DNA of 64,000 bases. It comes from Shinella zoogloeoides. Lineage in GTDB: Bacteria; Pseudomonadota; Alphaproteobacteria; Rhizobiales; Rhizobiaceae. Positions 1-13,794 of the stretch are shown here, piece by piece (the first letter of the stretch is position 1; each line of letters opens with the position of its first letter). Position numbers and translations under genes: made by a program. Location of the stretch: the NCBI RefSeq assembly GCF_003574625.1, contig NZ_QNUJ01000007.1:248001-312000 (forward strand). Reading direction: 5' to 3'. A model generated the notes under the pieces. That model was not told the origin of the DNA, searched no databases, and saw only the letters and a program-made list of their open reading frames with translations.

Positions 1-1213
1 GGTGCTCTACAACGTCGTCGGCAATGCCGTGAAGTTCACCCATGCCGGCGGCGTCTCGCTCGAGACCGCGCTGGACCACGGCGCCGTCGTCATCCGCGTC
101 ACCGATACCGGCCCCGGCATGAATGCGGAGGAACAGGCCCGCATCTTCGAGGAATTCGAGCAGACCGGCAGCCCGGCCCAGCGCAGCGGCGGCACCGGCC
201 TCGGCCTTGCCATCTCCGCCCGCATTCTGAAGGAGGCCGGCGGCGCGCTGACACTCGAAAGCACGCCCGGCAAGGGCAGCACCTTCACCATCCGCATGCC
301 CGTCGATATCCGCACGCCGAAGCCCGCGCGCGGCGCGCGCAAGGGCATCCTTGCCGGCAGCCTCGTCTTCCTGCTGGCTCCCGCCGGCCCGGCCTCGGCG
401 GCGCTCGCCCGCACCGTGGAAGCCCTCGGCGGCGCTTGCCACCTCGCCACCTCCGCCGACGAGGCGCTCGACCTCGTGCAGCATCTTTCCGGCCGCAAGG
501 CGAAGCTCACCGATATCATCGTCGACAACCGCCTTGCCGGCGCCTATCGCCGCGACCTAGCGGATCTCGCCTTCCTGCGCGACAGCAAAGCGCGCCGCAT
601 CTATCTCGTCAATCCGGAGGAGCGCGGCGGCCGGGCGCTCGGCAATGGCGAGGGTTTCGATTCCTGGCTCATCCGGCCGCTGCGCGAGCGCTCGCTGGTC
701 GAGGTGCTGCGCGGCCGCATGAAGGGCGTGGAGGTTCGCGACGCGATCAACGACAACCGCCCGATCCTCAAGGACCTGCCGCAGCAGACAATGTTTCCGA
801 TCCCGGCCGAGCCCGCCGGCATCCGCATCCTCTTGGCCGAGGACGATCCGGTGAACGCCATGCTGGTGCGCTCCGTGCTGGAGCGGGCGGGCCACACGGT
901 GCGCCATGTGCCGGATTATCCGGCGCTCGTTGCCGCGCTTGCCGGCGCGACGGCGGCGGGGGCCTTCGCGGCCGACCTCATCGTCACCGACCTCGGCATG
1001 CCGGGCGGCGATGGTAGGGAGATGATCGCGCGCATCGTCCGGCGCGACTACGGTAATGCGGCCCTGCCGGTGCTGGTCCTGACGGCCGACAGCCGCGCCG
1101 GCCTGCGCGAGGAGCTTCTGGCTGTCGGCGCCGACGCGGTGCTGGCAAAGCCTGCCGATCCCGCGCGGCTTATCGCCGAGATCGCCCGGCTTGCGCGGCG
1201 CGCCAGCGCATAG
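1..1213 (+). CDS. Hybrid sensor histidine kinase, 3' part (ATPase, pseudo-receiver, receiver)
   Basis: The reading frame is open at the left edge, so the N-terminal sensor and phosphoacceptor-histidine domains lie outside the window. What remains starts inside the HATPase domain: N box NVVGNAVKFT at the edge, G1 DTGPGM, F box RIFEEFEQ and G2 GGTGLGLAIS. Residues about 113-245 look like a degenerate receiver: an Asp sits in DIIVDNRLAG, but the usual conserved Lys-Pro is Arg-Pro (LIRPL). A complete receiver follows at about 274-400 (LLAEDDPVN, acceptor Asp in IVTDLGMPG, Lys-Pro in LAKPAD). Function is phosphorelay signalling; the stimulus cannot be inferred. In S. meliloti a sensor kinase also precedes olsB, as I recall. 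Confidence 0.85.
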   Translation, partial: VLYNVVGNAVKFTHAGGVSLETALDHGAVVIRVTDTGPGMNAEEQARIFEEFEQTGSPAQRSGGTGLGLAISARILKEAGGALTLESTPGKGSTFTIRMPVDIRTPKPARGARKGILAGSLVFLLAPAGPASAALARTVEALGGACHLATSADEALDLVQHLSGRKAKLTDIIVDNRLAGAYRRDLADLAFLRDSKARRIYLVNPEERGGRALGNGEGFDSWLIRPLRERSLVEVLRGRMKGVEVRDAINDNRPILKDLPQQTMFPIPAEPAGIRILLAEDDPVNAMLVRSVLERAGHTVRHVPDYPALVAALAGATAAGAFAADLIVTDLGMPGGDGREMIARIVRRDYGNAALPVLVLTADSRAGLREELLAVGADAVLAKPADPARLIAEIARLARRASA

Positions 1214-1311
1214 GCGCAGACGCTTTGGGGTGTTCAAGCCTGCGTTGCGTCATTATCCTGTTGCAGAATCGTGGTTAAACCCACGAAGCTTCGCTTGACA
1301 GGTACATTGCC

Positions 1312-2190
1312 ATGACGCTCGACCTCGCACAGACCATCGCCCCGGCGGACATCGCCAAGCAGCCGGCTCCGGTCGCGGGCCGCACGGCTACCGACGTGCT
1401 CGGCCGCATCGGCAATCTCGAAACGCGCGTCGCCCGCTCCGTCTCGGAGATCGATGCGGCGCAGGCCGTGCGCTACCGCGTCTTCGCCGAGGAAATGAAC
1501 GCGCAGCTTTCGCCGGATGCCGTGCGCCGCAAGCGCGATATCGACGCCTGGGACATGGTCTGCGACCATCTCCTCGTGCTCGACACCGCCATCGAGGGCG
1601 ATGCCGAGGAGCAGATCGTCGGCACCTACCGCCTGCTGCGGCAGGATATTGCCACGGTCTCCGGCGGCTTCTATTCCCAGTCGGAATTCGACGTCGATAC
1701 GCTGATCGCCCGGCATGCGGACAAGCGCTTCATGGAACTCGGCCGTTCCTGCGTGCTGCCGGCCTACCGCACCAAGCGCACGGTGGAACTGCTCTGGCAG
1801 GGCGCCTGGGCCTATTCGCTGAAACACGGCATCGACGTGATGTTCGGCTGCGCCTCGTTCCACGGCATCGTGCCGGAGGAGCATGCGCTGGCGCTTTCCT
1901 TCCTGCATCACAATGTGCTGGCGAAGGACGAGTGGCACGTCTCGGCCCGCCCGGAGCTTTTCCGCACCATGGACCTGATGCCGCCCGAGGGCGTCGATGC
2001 GCGCAAGGCGCTTTCCGCCATGCCGCCGCTGATCAAGGGCTATCTGCGCCTCGGCGCGGCCATCGGCGAGGGCGCCGTCGTCGACCACGGCTTCAACACG
2101 ACGGACGTGCTGATCGTCCTGCCGATCGGCAAGATCTCCGGCCGCTACCTCAATTATTACGGTGCGGACGCCGGGCGTTTCGCGAGCTAG
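1312..2190 (+). CDS. olsB: OlsB, ornithine N-acyltransferase (first step of ornithine lipid synthesis)
   Basis: This 292-residue GNAT-superfamily protein matches the OlsB type. OlsB transfers a 3-hydroxyacyl chain from acyl carrier protein to the alpha-amino group of ornithine, giving lyso-ornithine lipid at the cytoplasmic membrane. Visible features are the AVRYRVFAEEM stretch near residue 52, the LVLD strand, the GTYRLLRQ segment and the ELGRSCVLPAYR block typical of this acyltransferase branch. It is monocistronic, with a hairpin terminator 21 bases after the stop. The order olsB-tme-mutS-glnD matches the S. meliloti chromosome as I recall it, which supports the name. The olsA-like gene for the second step lies about 14.6 kb downstream in this window. 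Confidence 0.85.
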   Translation: MTLDLAQTIAPADIAKQPAPVAGRTATDVLGRIGNLETRVARSVSEIDAAQAVRYRVFAEEMNAQLSPDAVRRKRDIDAWDMVCDHLLVLDTAIEGDAEEQIVGTYRLLRQDIATVSGGFYSQSEFDVDTLIARHADKRFMELGRSCVLPAYRTKRTVELLWQGAWAYSLKHGIDVMFGCASFHGIVPEEHALALSFLHHNVLAKDEWHVSARPELFRTMDLMPPEGVDARKALSAMPPLIKGYLRLGAAIGEGAVVDHGFNTTDVLIVLPIGKISGRYLNYYGADAGRFAS

Positions 2191-2211
2191 GAAAAAGTCC
2201 GGAATTGTTTG

Positions 2212-2247
2212 CCGCCCGCCCCGTGACCTCCGGGACGGGCGGTTTTT
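2212..2247 (+). terminator. Intrinsic terminator of olsB
   Basis: A 12-bp stem (CCGCCCGCCCCG pairing with CGGGACGGGCGG, one G-U pair) with a 7-base loop is followed by five T residues at 2243-2247. It lies between olsB and the convergent tme. The T-run is on the plus strand only, so it mainly serves olsB. Confidence 0.85.
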
Positions 2248-2252
2248 ATGCG

Positions 2253-4538
<2,286 letters not shown>

Positions 4539-4675
4539 GCTCCCCCCTTCACACTCCTGTGGGCGATAGGCCCGTAGCTGCTGACAGCTGTTGTTTTCTA
4601 TATCGCTGCGCGGCTAGGGTGGCACCTCTTTTTTGGGAAGAACAGACCCTTCATTTTAGAAGAAACAGAATCTCC

Positions 4676-7411
4676 GTGAACGATCAGATCGTGCGACCGA
4701 ACGATATCCTGTCGACGGCCGAGCTCGCCAGCGACGAAAGCCGCGCATCGGCAACGCCGATGATGGAGCAGTATATCGAGATCAAGGCTGCCAATCCGGA
4801 CAGCATGCTGTTCTACCGCATGGGCGACTTCTACGAGCTGTTCTTCCAGGACGCGGTGGACGCCTCCCGCGCGCTGGGCATCACGCTCACCAAGCGCGGC
4901 CAGCATATGGGCCTCGATATCCCGATGTGCGGCGTGCCGGTCCATGCGGCGGACGATTATCTCCAGAAGCTCATCGCCGTCGGTTTCCGCGTCGCCGTCT
5001 GCGAGCAGGTCGAGGACCCGGCGGAGGCCAGGAAGCGCGGCTCGAAATCCGTCGTTCGCCGCGATGTCGTGCGCCTCGTCACGCCCGGCACGCTGACCGA
5101 GGAAAAGCTCCTCTCGCCGTCCGACGCCAACTACCTGATGGCCGTCGCGCGTATCCGCGGCGGCGGCGAGCCCGCCATGGCGCTCGCCTGGATCGACATC
5201 TCCACCGGCATCTTTCGCCTGTCCGAGACGGCGCAGGGCCAGCTTCTCGCCGATATCCTGCGCATCGACCCGCGCGAATTGATCGTGCCGGACACGTTGT
5301 TCCACGACCCGGAATTCCGCCCCGTTCTGGACGTCGTCGGGCGCGTCGCCGTCCCGCAGCCCGCCGTGCTCTTCGACAGCGCGACGGCCGAGGGCCGCAT
5401 CGCCCGCTATTTCGGCGTCTCGACGCTCGACGGCTTCGGCACGTTCTCGCGCGCCGAGCTGGCGGCCGCCTCGGCGGCGATCTCCTACGTGGAAAAGACG
5501 CAGATCGCCGAGCGCCCGCCGCTCGGAAGGCCGGAGCGCGAAAGCTCGGCCTCGACGCTCTTCATCGACCCGGCGACGCGCGGCAATCTCGAACTGGTGC
5601 GCACCCAGTCCGGCGACCGTGCCGGCACGCTGCTGAAAGCCATCGACCGCACCGTCACCAGCGGCGGCGCGCGCCTTCTCGCCGAACGGCTGATGTCGCC
5701 GCTGACCGATCCCGAGGCGATCAACATCCGCCTCGATTCCATTTCGACGCTCGCCGACCGCCCCTCCTTCTGCGAGGACCTGCGCCGGACGCTGAAGCAA
5801 TTGCCCGACATGCCGCGCGCCCTGTCGCGCATCGCGCTCGGCCGCGGCGGCCCGCGCGATCTCGGCGCGATCCTCCAGGGTCTTTCCGTGTCCGCCGACA
5901 TCGCGCGGCTGATGGCGGCGGAAGAGCTGGAAGGCGAGCTTGCCGACGCCCGCACCGCCATAGCCGAACTGCCTGTCGACCTGTCGCACCGTCTCGCCGT
6001 GATGCTGGCCGACGAGCTGCCGCTCCTCAAGCGCGACGGCGGCTTCATCCGCGAGGCGGCGGATGGCGAACTGGACGAGATGCGCGCGTTGCGCGACCAG
6101 TCCCGCCGGGTCATTGCCGGCCTGCAATTGCAATATGCCGAGGAGACGGGCGTCAAGTCGCTGAAGATCAAGCACAACAACGTGCTCGGCTATTTCATCG
6201 AGGTCTCCGCCGGCAATGCCTCGGCGCTGACGGACGGCGACGAGGCCAAGGCCCGCTTCATCCACCGCCAGACCATGGCCGGCGCCATGCGCTTCACGAC
6301 CACGGTGCTCTCCGAGCTCGAAACCAAGATCGCCAATGCCGCCGACCGGGCGCTCGCCATCGAGCTTGCCGCCTTCGACGGGCTGGTCGAGGCGGTCGTC
6401 GCGGAAGCCGAGGCCATCAAGGCGGCGGCGCGGGCGCTTGGCGTGGTCGACGTCTCCGTCGGCCTTGCGGCGCTTGCCGAGGAACAGGCCTATTGCCGGC
6501 CGGTGGTCGACAATTCCACCATGTTCGCCATCGTCGGCGGCCGTCATCCGGTGGTGGAGCAGGCGCTGCGCCGCCAGCAGGCCGCCGCCTTCGTCGCCAA
6601 TTCCTGCGACCTTTCGCCGACGGACGGCAAGGGCCACGGCGCGATCTGGCTGCTGACCGGCCCCAACATGGGCGGTAAGTCGACCTTCCTCCGCCAGAAC
6701 GCCCTCATCGCCATCCTCGCGCAGATGGGCGCCTACGTTCCGGCCGAAAGCGCCCATATCGGCGTGGTCGACCGGCTCTTCTCGCGCGTCGGCGCCTCGG
6801 ACGATCTGGCGCGCGGCCGCTCCACCTTCATGGTCGAGATGGTCGAGACGGCGGCGATCCTCAACCAGGCGACCGAGCGCTCGCTGGTCATCCTCGACGA
6901 GATCGGTCGCGGCACGGCGACCTTCGACGGCCTTTCCATCGCCTGGGCCGCCGTCGAGCACCTGCACGAGGCGAACCGCTGCCGCGGTCTCTTCGCCACC
7001 CATTTCCACGAGCTGACCGTGCTTTCGGAAAAGCTCGCCCGCCTTTCCAATGCCACGATGCGCGTCAAGGAATGGGACGGCGACGTCATCTTCCTGCACG
7101 AGGTCGGCCCCGGCGCGGCGGACCGCTCCTACGGCATCCAGGTGGCGCGCCTTGCCGGCCTGCCGCCCTCGGTGGTGGCGCGGGCGCGGGACGTGCTCGC
7201 CAAGCTGGAGGATGCCGACCGCAAGAACCCGGCAAGCCAGCTCATCGACGACCTGCCGTTGTTCCAGGTCGCGGTGCGCCGCGAGGAGGAGAAGCGCAGC
7301 GGCCCGTCGAAGGTGGAAGAGCTGGTCAAGGGCCTCAACCCGGATGACATGACGCCGCGCGAAGCGCTCGATGCGCTCTACGTGCTGAAGAAAGAACTTG
7401 GCAAAGCCTAG
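4676..7411 (+). CDS. mutS: DNA mismatch repair protein MutS
   Basis: Recognises mismatches and small loops after replication and recruits MutL. The mismatch-binding domain starts with [11 protein letters not shown] and contains the Phe-x-Glu clamp in MGDFYELF. The ATPase has Walker [10 protein letters not shown] at about 661-669 and Walker [12 protein letters not shown] near 741, with the downstream ATHFHEL. The frame is open further upstream into tme, but I choose the GTG at 4676 (MNDQIVRP...): it gives 911 residues, normal for alphaproteobacterial MutS, and sits behind an AGAAGAAAC stretch. The upstream in-frame codons show no family similarity. glnD follows 43 bases later. Confidence 0.95.
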   Translation: MNDQIVRPNDILSTAELASDESRASATPMMEQYIEIKAANPDSMLFYRMGDFYELFFQDAVDASRALGITLTKRGQHMGLDIPMCGVPVHAADDYLQKLIAVGFRVAVCEQVEDPAEARKRGSKSVVRRDVVRLVTPGTLTEEKLLSPSDANYLMAVARIRGGGEPAMALAWIDISTGIFRLSETAQGQLLADILRIDPRELIVPDTLFHDPEFRPVLDVVGRVAVPQPAVLFDSATAEGRIARYFGVSTLDGFGTFSRAELAAASAAISYVEKTQIAERPPLGRPERESSASTLFIDPATRGNLELVRTQSGDRAGTLLKAIDRTVTSGGARLLAERLMSPLTDPEAINIRLDSISTLADRPSFCEDLRRTLKQLPDMPRALSRIALGRGGPRDLGAILQGLSVSADIARLMAAEELEGELADARTAIAELPVDLSHRLAVMLADELPLLKRDGGFIREAADGELDEMRALRDQSRRVIAGLQLQYAEETGVKSLKIKHNNVLGYFIEVSAGNASALTDGDEAKARFIHRQTMAGAMRFTTTVLSELETKIANAADRALAIELAAFDGLVEAVVAEAEAIKAAARALGVVDVSVGLAALAEEQAYCRPVVDNSTMFAIVGGRHPVVEQALRRQQAAAFVANSCDLSPTDGKGHGAIWLLTGPNMGGKSTFLRQNALIAILAQMGAYVPAESAHIGVVDRLFSRVGASDDLARGRSTFMVEMVETAAILNQATERSLVILDEIGRGTATFDGLSIAWAAVEHLHEANRCRGLFATHFHELTVLSEKLARLSNATMRVKEWDGDVIFLHEVGPGAADRSYGIQVARLAGLPPSVVARARDVLAKLEDADRKNPASQLIDDLPLFQVAVRREEEKRSGPSKVEELVKGLNPDDMTPREALDALYVLKKELGKA

Positions 7412-7454
7412 CGGCTCGGATCATTGTCCTTGCATGCTGAAAGGGTCTATAGGC

Positions 7455-10349
7455 ATGCGAATCGAACGGGCGATGGACGATAAGCGGGACCCGGGCCGGC
7501 ATCCGATGGAAAAGAAGCTTCTGGCACCGGCCGAATCCGGCCTCCTCGACGTTCCGGCGCTGCGCGCCCGCTGCGAGTTCATCGCCAGCACCAACGCCGA
7601 TTACCGCGACCGCATGCGTGGCGCGCTTCTGGCCGAGTTCAAGAAGGCCAATGCGGCGGGCCGCGAGCGGGCGCGCGAACTGCTTTTCGAGGACGGCAGC
7701 GGCCTGCAATGCGCCGCGCGCATCTCCTGGCTGCAGGACCAGCTCATCGCGGTGCTGCACGATTTCGCGCTCAACCATGTCTTCAGCGCGGGGCAGGCCC
7801 CGCCCGCCGCGCGCATCACGGTCACGGCTGTCGGCGGCTACGGGCGCGGCACGCTGGCGCCGGGCTCGGACATCGACCTGCTCTTCCTGCTGCCGGCAAG
7901 GCCGGCCGCCTGGAGCGAGCCGGCCATCGAGTTCATGCTCTATATCCTGTGGGATCTCGGCTTCAAGGTCGGTCACGCCACGCGCAATCTGGAGGAGTGC
8001 ATCCAGCTCTCCAAGGGCGACATGACCATCCGCACGGCGATCCTCGAGGCACGCTATATCTGCGGCTCGGCGGCGCTGTTCGAGGAGATGGCGGTGCGCT
8101 TCGACCGCGAGATCGTGCGCGGCACCGGCCCGGAATTCATCGCGGCGAAGCTCGCCGAGCGCGACGAGCGCCACCGCAAGGCCGGCGACACGCGCTATCT
8201 CGTCGAGCCCAACGTCAAGGAAGGCAAGGGCGGGCTTCGCGACCTGCACACGCTGTTCTGGATCGCCAAATATTTCTACCACATCAAGGACCCCGCCGAG
8301 CTGGTGAAGCTCGGCGTCCTCTCGCGGCAGGAATACAAGCTTTTCCGCAAGGCGGACGATTTCCTCTGGGCGGTGCGCTGCCACATGCATTTCCTGACGG
8401 GCAAGGCGGAGGAGCGGCTGTCCTTCGACATCCAGCGCGAGATCGCCGAATGCCTCGGCTACCAGCCGCATCCCGGCCTTTCCGCCGTCGAGCGCTTCAT
8501 GAAGCACTATTTCCTCGTGGCCAAGGACGTGGGCGACCTGACCCGCATCTTCTGCGCCACGCTGGAGGACCAGCAGGCCAAGGAAGCGCCCGGCATCACC
8601 GCCGCCATCAGCCGCTTCACGCGGCGCGCGCGCAAGATCGCCGGCACGCTGGATTTCCTGGAGGATCGCGGACGCATCACCATCGCCGATCCGGACGTCT
8701 TCAAGCGCGATCCGGTCAACCTCATCCGCCTGTTTCATATCGCCGACATCAACGGGCTGGAGTTCCATCCCGACGCGCTGAAAGAGGTCACGCGCTCGCT
8801 GAAGCTCATCAACGCCGCGCTGCGCGAGGACGAGGAGGCGAACCGCCTCTTCCTCTCCATCCTCACCTCGCCGCGCGACCCCGCCCTCATCCTGCGCCGC
8901 ATGAACGAGGCGGGCGTGCTCGGCCGCTTCATTCCGGATTTCGGCAAGATTGTCGCGATGATGCAGTTCAACATGTATCATCACTACACGGTCGACGAGC
9001 ACCTGATCCGCTCCGTCGGCGTGCTGGCGGATATCGACCAGGGCCGCGAGAAGGAGGCCCATCCCCTCAGCTACCAGGTGATGCCGAGCATCGAGGACCG
9101 CATCCCGCTCTATGTCGCGGTGCTGCTGCACGATATCGCCAAGGGCCGCCCGGAGGACCATTCCTCGGCGGGCGCGAAGGTCGCGCGAAAACTCTGCCCG
9201 CGCTTCGGGCTCTCGCCCAAGCAGACGGAGCTGGTCGTCTGGCTGATCGAGGAGCACCTGACCATGTCCATGGTCGCGCAGACCCGCGACCTCAACGACC
9301 GCAAGACCATCGTCGACTTCGCCGACAAGGTGCAGTCGATGGAGCGGCTGAAGATGCTGCTGGTGCTGACGGTCTGCGATATCCGCGCGGTCGGCCCGGG
9401 CGTCTGGAACGGCTGGAAGGGCCAGCTCCTGCGCACACTCTACTACGAGACCGAATTGCTCATCTCCGGCGGCTTTTCCGAGCTGTCGCGCAAGGAGCGG
9501 GCGCAGGCCGCCCGCGAAATGCTGTCGGAGGCGCTGCCGGCCGACTGGAGCCAGAAGGACCGCAACACCTATGCGCGCCTCCATTACGAGCCCTACCTGC
9601 TGACCGTCTCGCTGGAGGACCAGGTGCGCCATGCCGCTTTCATCCGCGAGGCGGACAGGGCAAGGCAGACGCTCGCCACCACGGTGCGCACCCATTCCTT
9701 CCACGCCATCACCGAGATCACGGTGCTCTCGCCCGACCATCCGCGCCTGCTGACGGTCATCGCCGGGGCCTGCGCGGCGGCGGGGGCGAACATCGTCGAT
9801 GCGCAGATCTTCACGACTTCCGACGGGCGGGCGCTGGATACGATCCTCGTCAACCGCGAGTTCCCCGACGATGCGGACGAGATGCGCCGCGCCGGCACGA
9901 TCGGCCGGATGATCGAGGACGTGCTGTCCGGCCGCAAGCGCCTGCCGGAGGTGATCGCGACGCGCGCCAGGGGCCGCAGGCGCAGCCGCACCTTCACGGT
10001 CTCGCCGGCCGTCACCATCTCGAACACGCTGTCGAACAAGTTCACCGTCATCGAGATCGAGTGCCTCGACCGTCCCGGGCTTCTCTCCGAGGTGACGGCC
10101 GTGCTTTCCGACCTCTCGCTCGACATTGCCTCGGCGCATATCACCACCTTCGGCGAGAAGGTCATCGATACCTTCTACGTCACCGACCTTGTCGGCCAGA
10201 AGGTCACCAACGAAAACCGGCAGGCCAATATCGTCGCACGGCTGAAGGCCGTGATGGCCGACGAGGCGGATGAACTGCGCGATCGCATGCCGCCCGGCAT
10301 GATCGCGCCCGTTGCCGCCATGGCGAAAAGGATCAGGGCAGAACAATGA
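7455..10349 (+). CDS. glnD: Bifunctional PII uridylyltransferase / uridylyl-removing enzyme GlnD
   Basis: The nitrogen sensor. It uridylylates PII proteins at low glutamine and removes UMP at high glutamine. The nucleotidyltransferase domain has [19 protein letters not shown] at about 128. An HD hydrolase domain carries [12 protein letters not shown] near 557, and two C-terminal ACT domains (about 749-800 and 862-909) bind glutamine. I chose the ATG at 7455 because AAAGGG lies 9 bases upstream (964 residues). ATG 7434 and TTG 7398 are in-frame alternatives. The stop overlaps the murJ start by four bases (ATGA), so the two are translationally coupled. Confidence 0.95.
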   Translation: MRIERAMDDKRDPGRHPMEKKLLAPAESGLLDVPALRARCEFIASTNADYRDRMRGALLAEFKKANAAGRERARELLFEDGSGLQCAARISWLQDQLIAVLHDFALNHVFSAGQAPPAARITVTAVGGYGRGTLAPGSDIDLLFLLPARPAAWSEPAIEFMLYILWDLGFKVGHATRNLEECIQLSKGDMTIRTAILEARYICGSAALFEEMAVRFDREIVRGTGPEFIAAKLAERDERHRKAGDTRYLVEPNVKEGKGGLRDLHTLFWIAKYFYHIKDPAELVKLGVLSRQEYKLFRKADDFLWAVRCHMHFLTGKAEERLSFDIQREIAECLGYQPHPGLSAVERFMKHYFLVAKDVGDLTRIFCATLEDQQAKEAPGITAAISRFTRRARKIAGTLDFLEDRGRITIADPDVFKRDPVNLIRLFHIADINGLEFHPDALKEVTRSLKLINAALREDEEANRLFLSILTSPRDPALILRRMNEAGVLGRFIPDFGKIVAMMQFNMYHHYTVDEHLIRSVGVLADIDQGREKEAHPLSYQVMPSIEDRIPLYVAVLLHDIAKGRPEDHSSAGAKVARKLCPRFGLSPKQTELVVWLIEEHLTMSMVAQTRDLNDRKTIVDFADKVQSMERLKMLLVLTVCDIRAVGPGVWNGWKGQLLRTLYYETELLISGGFSELSRKERAQAAREMLSEALPADWSQKDRNTYARLHYEPYLLTVSLEDQVRHAAFIREADRARQTLATTVRTHSFHAITEITVLSPDHPRLLTVIAGACAAAGANIVDAQIFTTSDGRALDTILVNREFPDDADEMRRAGTIGRMIEDVLSGRKRLPEVIATRARGRRRSRTFTVSPAVTISNTLSNKFTVIEIECLDRPGLLSEVTAVLSDLSLDIASAHITTFGEKVIDTFYVTDLVGQKVTNENRQANIVARLKAVMADEADELRDRMPPGMIAPVAAMAKRIRAEQ

Positions 10350-11932
10350 GTCTTGTCAGGAAATTCGCGACCGTGGGCGGCGCGACGCTCGGCAGCCGCG
10401 TGCTCGGCTTCGCGCGTGAAACGCTGATGGCCGCGGCGCTTGGCACCGGGCCGATGGCCGACGCCTTCTACGCCGCCTTCCGCTTCCCCAACCTCTTCCG
10501 CCGGCTCTTCGCCGAGGGCGCCTTCAACGCCGCCTTCGTCCCGCTCTTCGCCAAGGAGATCGAGGAAGGCGGCATAGACGGGGCCAAGCGCTTCTCCGAA
10601 GAGGTCTTCGGCGTACTCTTCACCGTGCTCCTGATGCTGACGATCGCGATGGAGCTGATGATGCCGCTCATCGTCTCCTGGATCATCGCGCCGGGCTTCG
10701 TGGGCGATGCGGAAAAATTCGATGTGACGGTGAAGCTCGCCATCGTCATGTTCCCCTATCTCATGTGCATGTCGCTGACGGCGATGCTGTCGGGCATGCT
10801 GAACTCGCTGCACCACTATTTCGCCGCCGCCGTCGCCCCCGTCTTCCTCAATTTCGTGCTGATCGGCGCGCTCGCCTACGGGCTCTGGCAGGGCGCCTCG
10901 CCGCTCGATACGGCCTGGTATCTCTCCTGGGGCGTGCTCGCCGCCGGCCTCCTGCAGATGGCCGTGCTCTATGCGGGCGTGCGTCATGCCGGCATGCGCA
11001 TCGGCTTCCGCCGCCCGCGCATGACGCCGAACGTCAAGCGGCTTTTGTGGCTGGCTCTTCCGGCCGCCGTGACGGGCGGTATCACCCAGATCAATCAGCT
11101 CATCGGCCAGATGATCGCCTCCACCAAGGACGGCGCCATCGCCGCCCTGCAATATGCCGACCGCGTCTACCAGCTTCCGCTCGGCGTCGTCGGCATCGCC
11201 GTCGGCGTGGTGCTGCTGCCGGAGCTGGCGCGGGCGCTGAAGGGCGGCCACGAACGCGAGGCGGGCAACCTGCAGAACCGCTCGATGGAATTCGTGCTGT
11301 TCCTGACGCTGCCGGCCGCCGGCGCCCTCTGGGTGATGTCCGACGAGATCGTCCGCGTCCTCTACGAGCGCGGCGCCTTCAGCCCTCAGACCACGTCCGT
11401 CGTGGCGGGCACGCTCGCCATCTACGGTCTCGGCCTGCCCGGCTTCGTGATGATCAAGGCGCTCAATCCCGGCTTCTTCGCCCGCGAGGATACAAAGACG
11501 CCGATGCGCATCACCCTCTTCTCGGTGGTCGTCAACTGCGTGCTGGCCGTCTCGCTCTTCCCGCTCTTCTACGAGCGCGGCATTGCCACCGCCGAGGCCG
11601 TCTCCGGCTGGCTGACGGCGCTGATGCTCTTCGTCACGCTGGTGCGCCGCGGCCACTGGCCGCTGGAAAAGGCGCTCGCCTGGCGCGTCGCGCGGCTGCT
11701 GGTCGCGACCGTCGTCATGGCGGCCACGATCGAATATGCCTCCGGCTATCTCGCCGACCGCCTCTCCTCCACTGCGCGGCTCTACGAGCAGGTCTCGGCG
11801 CTCGGCATGCTCATCGCGCTTGCCATGGTCGTCTATTTCTCCGTCGCCTTCCTCATCGGCGGTGCCGACCTTGGCATGATCCGCCGCAATCTCAAGCGCG
11901 GTGGCAAGGCCGAAGCGGCACCGTCGGAATAG
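10346..11932 (+). CDS. murJ: Lipid II flippase MurJ (MviN)
   Basis: A polytopic inner-membrane protein of 528 residues with many hydrophobic segments. MurJ flips lipid-linked peptidoglycan precursor across the cytoplasmic membrane. The N-terminus [16 protein letters not shown] and the following [22 protein letters not shown] are the most conserved part of the family and include the Arg-Asn-rich cavity motif. Length matches the family. Coupled to glnD by an ATGA overlap; a glnD-mviN order is usual in rhizobia. Confidence 0.93.
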   Translation: MSLVRKFATVGGATLGSRVLGFARETLMAAALGTGPMADAFYAAFRFPNLFRRLFAEGAFNAAFVPLFAKEIEEGGIDGAKRFSEEVFGVLFTVLLMLTIAMELMMPLIVSWIIAPGFVGDAEKFDVTVKLAIVMFPYLMCMSLTAMLSGMLNSLHHYFAAAVAPVFLNFVLIGALAYGLWQGASPLDTAWYLSWGVLAAGLLQMAVLYAGVRHAGMRIGFRRPRMTPNVKRLLWLALPAAVTGGITQINQLIGQMIASTKDGAIAALQYADRVYQLPLGVVGIAVGVVLLPELARALKGGHEREAGNLQNRSMEFVLFLTLPAAGALWVMSDEIVRVLYERGAFSPQTTSVVAGTLAIYGLGLPGFVMIKALNPGFFAREDTKTPMRITLFSVVVNCVLAVSLFPLFYERGIATAEAVSGWLTALMLFVTLVRRGHWPLEKALAWRVARLLVATVVMAATIEYASGYLADRLSSTARLYEQVSALGMLIALAMVVYFSVAFLIGGADLGMIRRNLKRGGKAEAAPSE

Positions 11933-11936
11933 GTCC

Positions 11937-11954
11937 GGCGGGCAGGCGCCCGCC
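11937..11954. terminator. Hairpin between convergent murJ and the M15-like gene
   Basis: GGCGGGC, AGGC loop, GCCCGCC: a perfect 7-bp stem in the 25-base gap between convergent genes. There is no T-run on either side, so a role as an intrinsic terminator is uncertain. Confidence 0.35.
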
Positions 11955-11957
11955 GCG

Positions 11958-12434
11958 TCAGCGGGCGGCGAAGCGCGCCCGCTTCGTCAGGCGTGCGAGC
12001 CCGCCGCAATGGCTCCAGCTCCGCCTCGGCCCCACATCGACATGCACGATGCCGTTGCAATAGGTACCGACACCGCCGATGGCCGGCGCAGAGCGCGCCG
12101 CCGCGAGGATCCTCTGCACGGCAACGCCCGGAACGCGAATATCGGCGGCAAGGCATTTGCGGTGATAGGAGCCGCGCCGCCCGTTCGAGCGGTGGCCGGA
12201 GGTGACGAGCGGCCGCCGGCCGACCTGCCGCGCGATATGGGCGAGCACCGCCCGCAATCGGCCCGGAAAGCATCGGTGCCGCACGCGCGGCGTCTGGATG
12301 GAATAGATCTTCGCCACGCTCGCCTTTTCGGTGCGGGAGGCATGCCTGTGGCTGCGGCCCGCGCTGGTCTCGGTCGCCAGGAGTGATGTCAGCGCGACGA
12401 CGCAGGCAAGCAGGATGGAACCGTTCTTTCGCAC
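11958..12434 (-). CDS. Secreted M15-like (DUF882/YcbK family) peptidase
   Basis: 158 residues, starting with a Sec-type signal peptide (MRKNGSILLACVVALTSLLA, cleavage around residue 25). The core has the metal-binding pattern of D-Ala-D-Ala carboxypeptidase-like M15/DUF882 proteins: GSYHRKCLAADIR (His91, Asp98) and IVHVDVGPRR (His131, Asp133). A periplasmic or secreted peptidoglycan endopeptidase or carboxypeptidase is the likely role; the substrate is not known. It is convergent with murJ, which may be coincidental. Catalytic residues look intact. Confidence 0.7.
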   Translation of the reverse strand: MRKNGSILLACVVALTSLLATETSAGRSHRHASRTEKASVAKIYSIQTPRVRHRCFPGRLRAVLAHIARQVGRRPLVTSGHRSNGRRGSYHRKCLAADIRVPGVAVQRILAAARSAPAIGGVGTYCNGIVHVDVGPRRSWSHCGGLARLTKRARFAAR

Positions 12435-12691
12435 GGGTCATCTCCGTTCTGTGCCCCTTCGTCACAAAACAGCCGATCGGGACCGGCCTTCCCCCAAATC
12501 CCCGCCGGGAAGGGACGACCGGAAAATGTCTTTTATAAGGACTCCCTCATGCGCGAGGCGCCCACTTGATCGGGGCTTCGGCGCCGTGCATAAGCGCGAC
12601 GTATTTTTTACGCAGTTCCGGCTGAAAAATTCCCCGGAATTGCTCGTGTAACAGGGACCAGGCCCTCCACCCGCCTGAAGGAAACACCGTC

Positions 12692-13759
12692 ATGAGCGCA
12701 TTCAAGCCTCTCGTCTTCTCCGGCGTCCAGCCGACCGGCAATCTCCACCTCGGCAATTATCTCGGCGCGATCCGCAAATTCGTCGCCCTGCAGGAGGACA
12801 ACGACTGCATCTATTGCGTCGTCGACCTGCATGCGCTCACCGCGCAGCTCGTGCATGAGGACATGCGGAACCAGATCCGTTCGATCGCCGCTGCCTTCAT
12901 CGCCTCCGGCATCGACCCGAAGAAGCACATCGTCTTCAACCAGTCCGCCGTGCCGCAGCATTCGGAACTCGCCTGGATCTTCAACTGCGTGGCGCGCATC
13001 GGCTGGATGGAGCGCATGACGCAGTTCAAGGACAAGGCTGGCGGCAAGAATGCCGAGCAGGTCTCGCTCGGCCTCCTCGCCTATCCGAGCCTGATGGCCG
13101 CCGACATCCTCGTCTACCGCGCGACCCACGTACCGGTCGGCGACGACCAGAAGCAGCACCTCGAGCTGACGCGCGACATCGCGCAGAAGTTCAACATCGA
13201 TTTCGGCAGCCATATCCGCAAGGCCGGCACGGGCGTCGACATCGTCGTCGGCGAGGAGCCGGTGCATGCCTATTTCCCGATGGTCGAGCCGCTGATCGGC
13301 GGCCCGGCGCCCCGCGTCATGAGCCTTCGCGACGGCACGAAGAAGATGTCGAAGTCGGATGCCTCGGACCTGTCGCGCATCAACCTGCTCGACGACGCCG
13401 ACACCATCTCCAAGAAAATCCGCAAGGCCAAGACTGATCCGGATGCCTTGCCGAGCGAAGCCGAAGGCCTGAAGGGCCGCCCCGAGGCGGAAAACCTCGT
13501 CGGCATCTATGCGGCGCTCTCCGACAAGTCCAAGGCCGATATCCTGGCCGAGTTCGGCGGCCAGCAGTTCTCGGTCTTCAAGCCGGCGCTGGTCGACCTT
13601 GCCGTCAACGTGCTCTCGCCGATCACCGACGAGATGCGCCGCCTGATGGACGACACCAGCCATATCGACGCGATCCTCCGGGACGGCGGCGAAAGGGCGC
13701 GGGCAAGGGCGGAAAAAACCATGAAGGAAGTTCGCGACATCATCGGCTTTGTGCAGTAA
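12692..13759 (+). CDS. trpS: Tryptophanyl-tRNA synthetase
   Basis: Class I aminoacyl-tRNA synthetase of 355 residues, charging tRNA-Trp. The HIGH-type motif is PTGNLHLGN (about residues 14-22), and the KMSKS loop is [10 protein letters not shown] near 217. [13 protein letters not shown] is the conserved tryptophan/ATP-binding segment. The start ATG has GAAGGAAAC upstream. The gene is followed 35 bases later by a UspA gene, probably read from the same transcript. Confidence 0.96.
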   Translation: MSAFKPLVFSGVQPTGNLHLGNYLGAIRKFVALQEDNDCIYCVVDLHALTAQLVHEDMRNQIRSIAAAFIASGIDPKKHIVFNQSAVPQHSELAWIFNCVARIGWMERMTQFKDKAGGKNAEQVSLGLLAYPSLMAADILVYRATHVPVGDDQKQHLELTRDIAQKFNIDFGSHIRKAGTGVDIVVGEEPVHAYFPMVEPLIGGPAPRVMSLRDGTKKMSKSDASDLSRINLLDDADTISKKIRKAKTDPDALPSEAEGLKGRPEAENLVGIYAALSDKSKADILAEFGGQQFSVFKPALVDLAVNVLSPITDEMRRLMDDTSHIDAILRDGGERARARAEKTMKEVRDIIGFVQ

Positions 13760-13794
13760 GGTCGCCGCGAAAAGACCGCATATCAGGAGCGCGC

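Noticed and set aside
4598-7099. 833-codon minus-strand open frame across mutS
   Set aside because: Antisense shadow of mutS, whose MutS domains and catalytic motifs are intact on the plus strand.
7335-10346. 1003-codon minus-strand open frame across glnD
   Set aside because: Antisense shadow of glnD with composition typical of reverse-read third-position GC bias and no domain.
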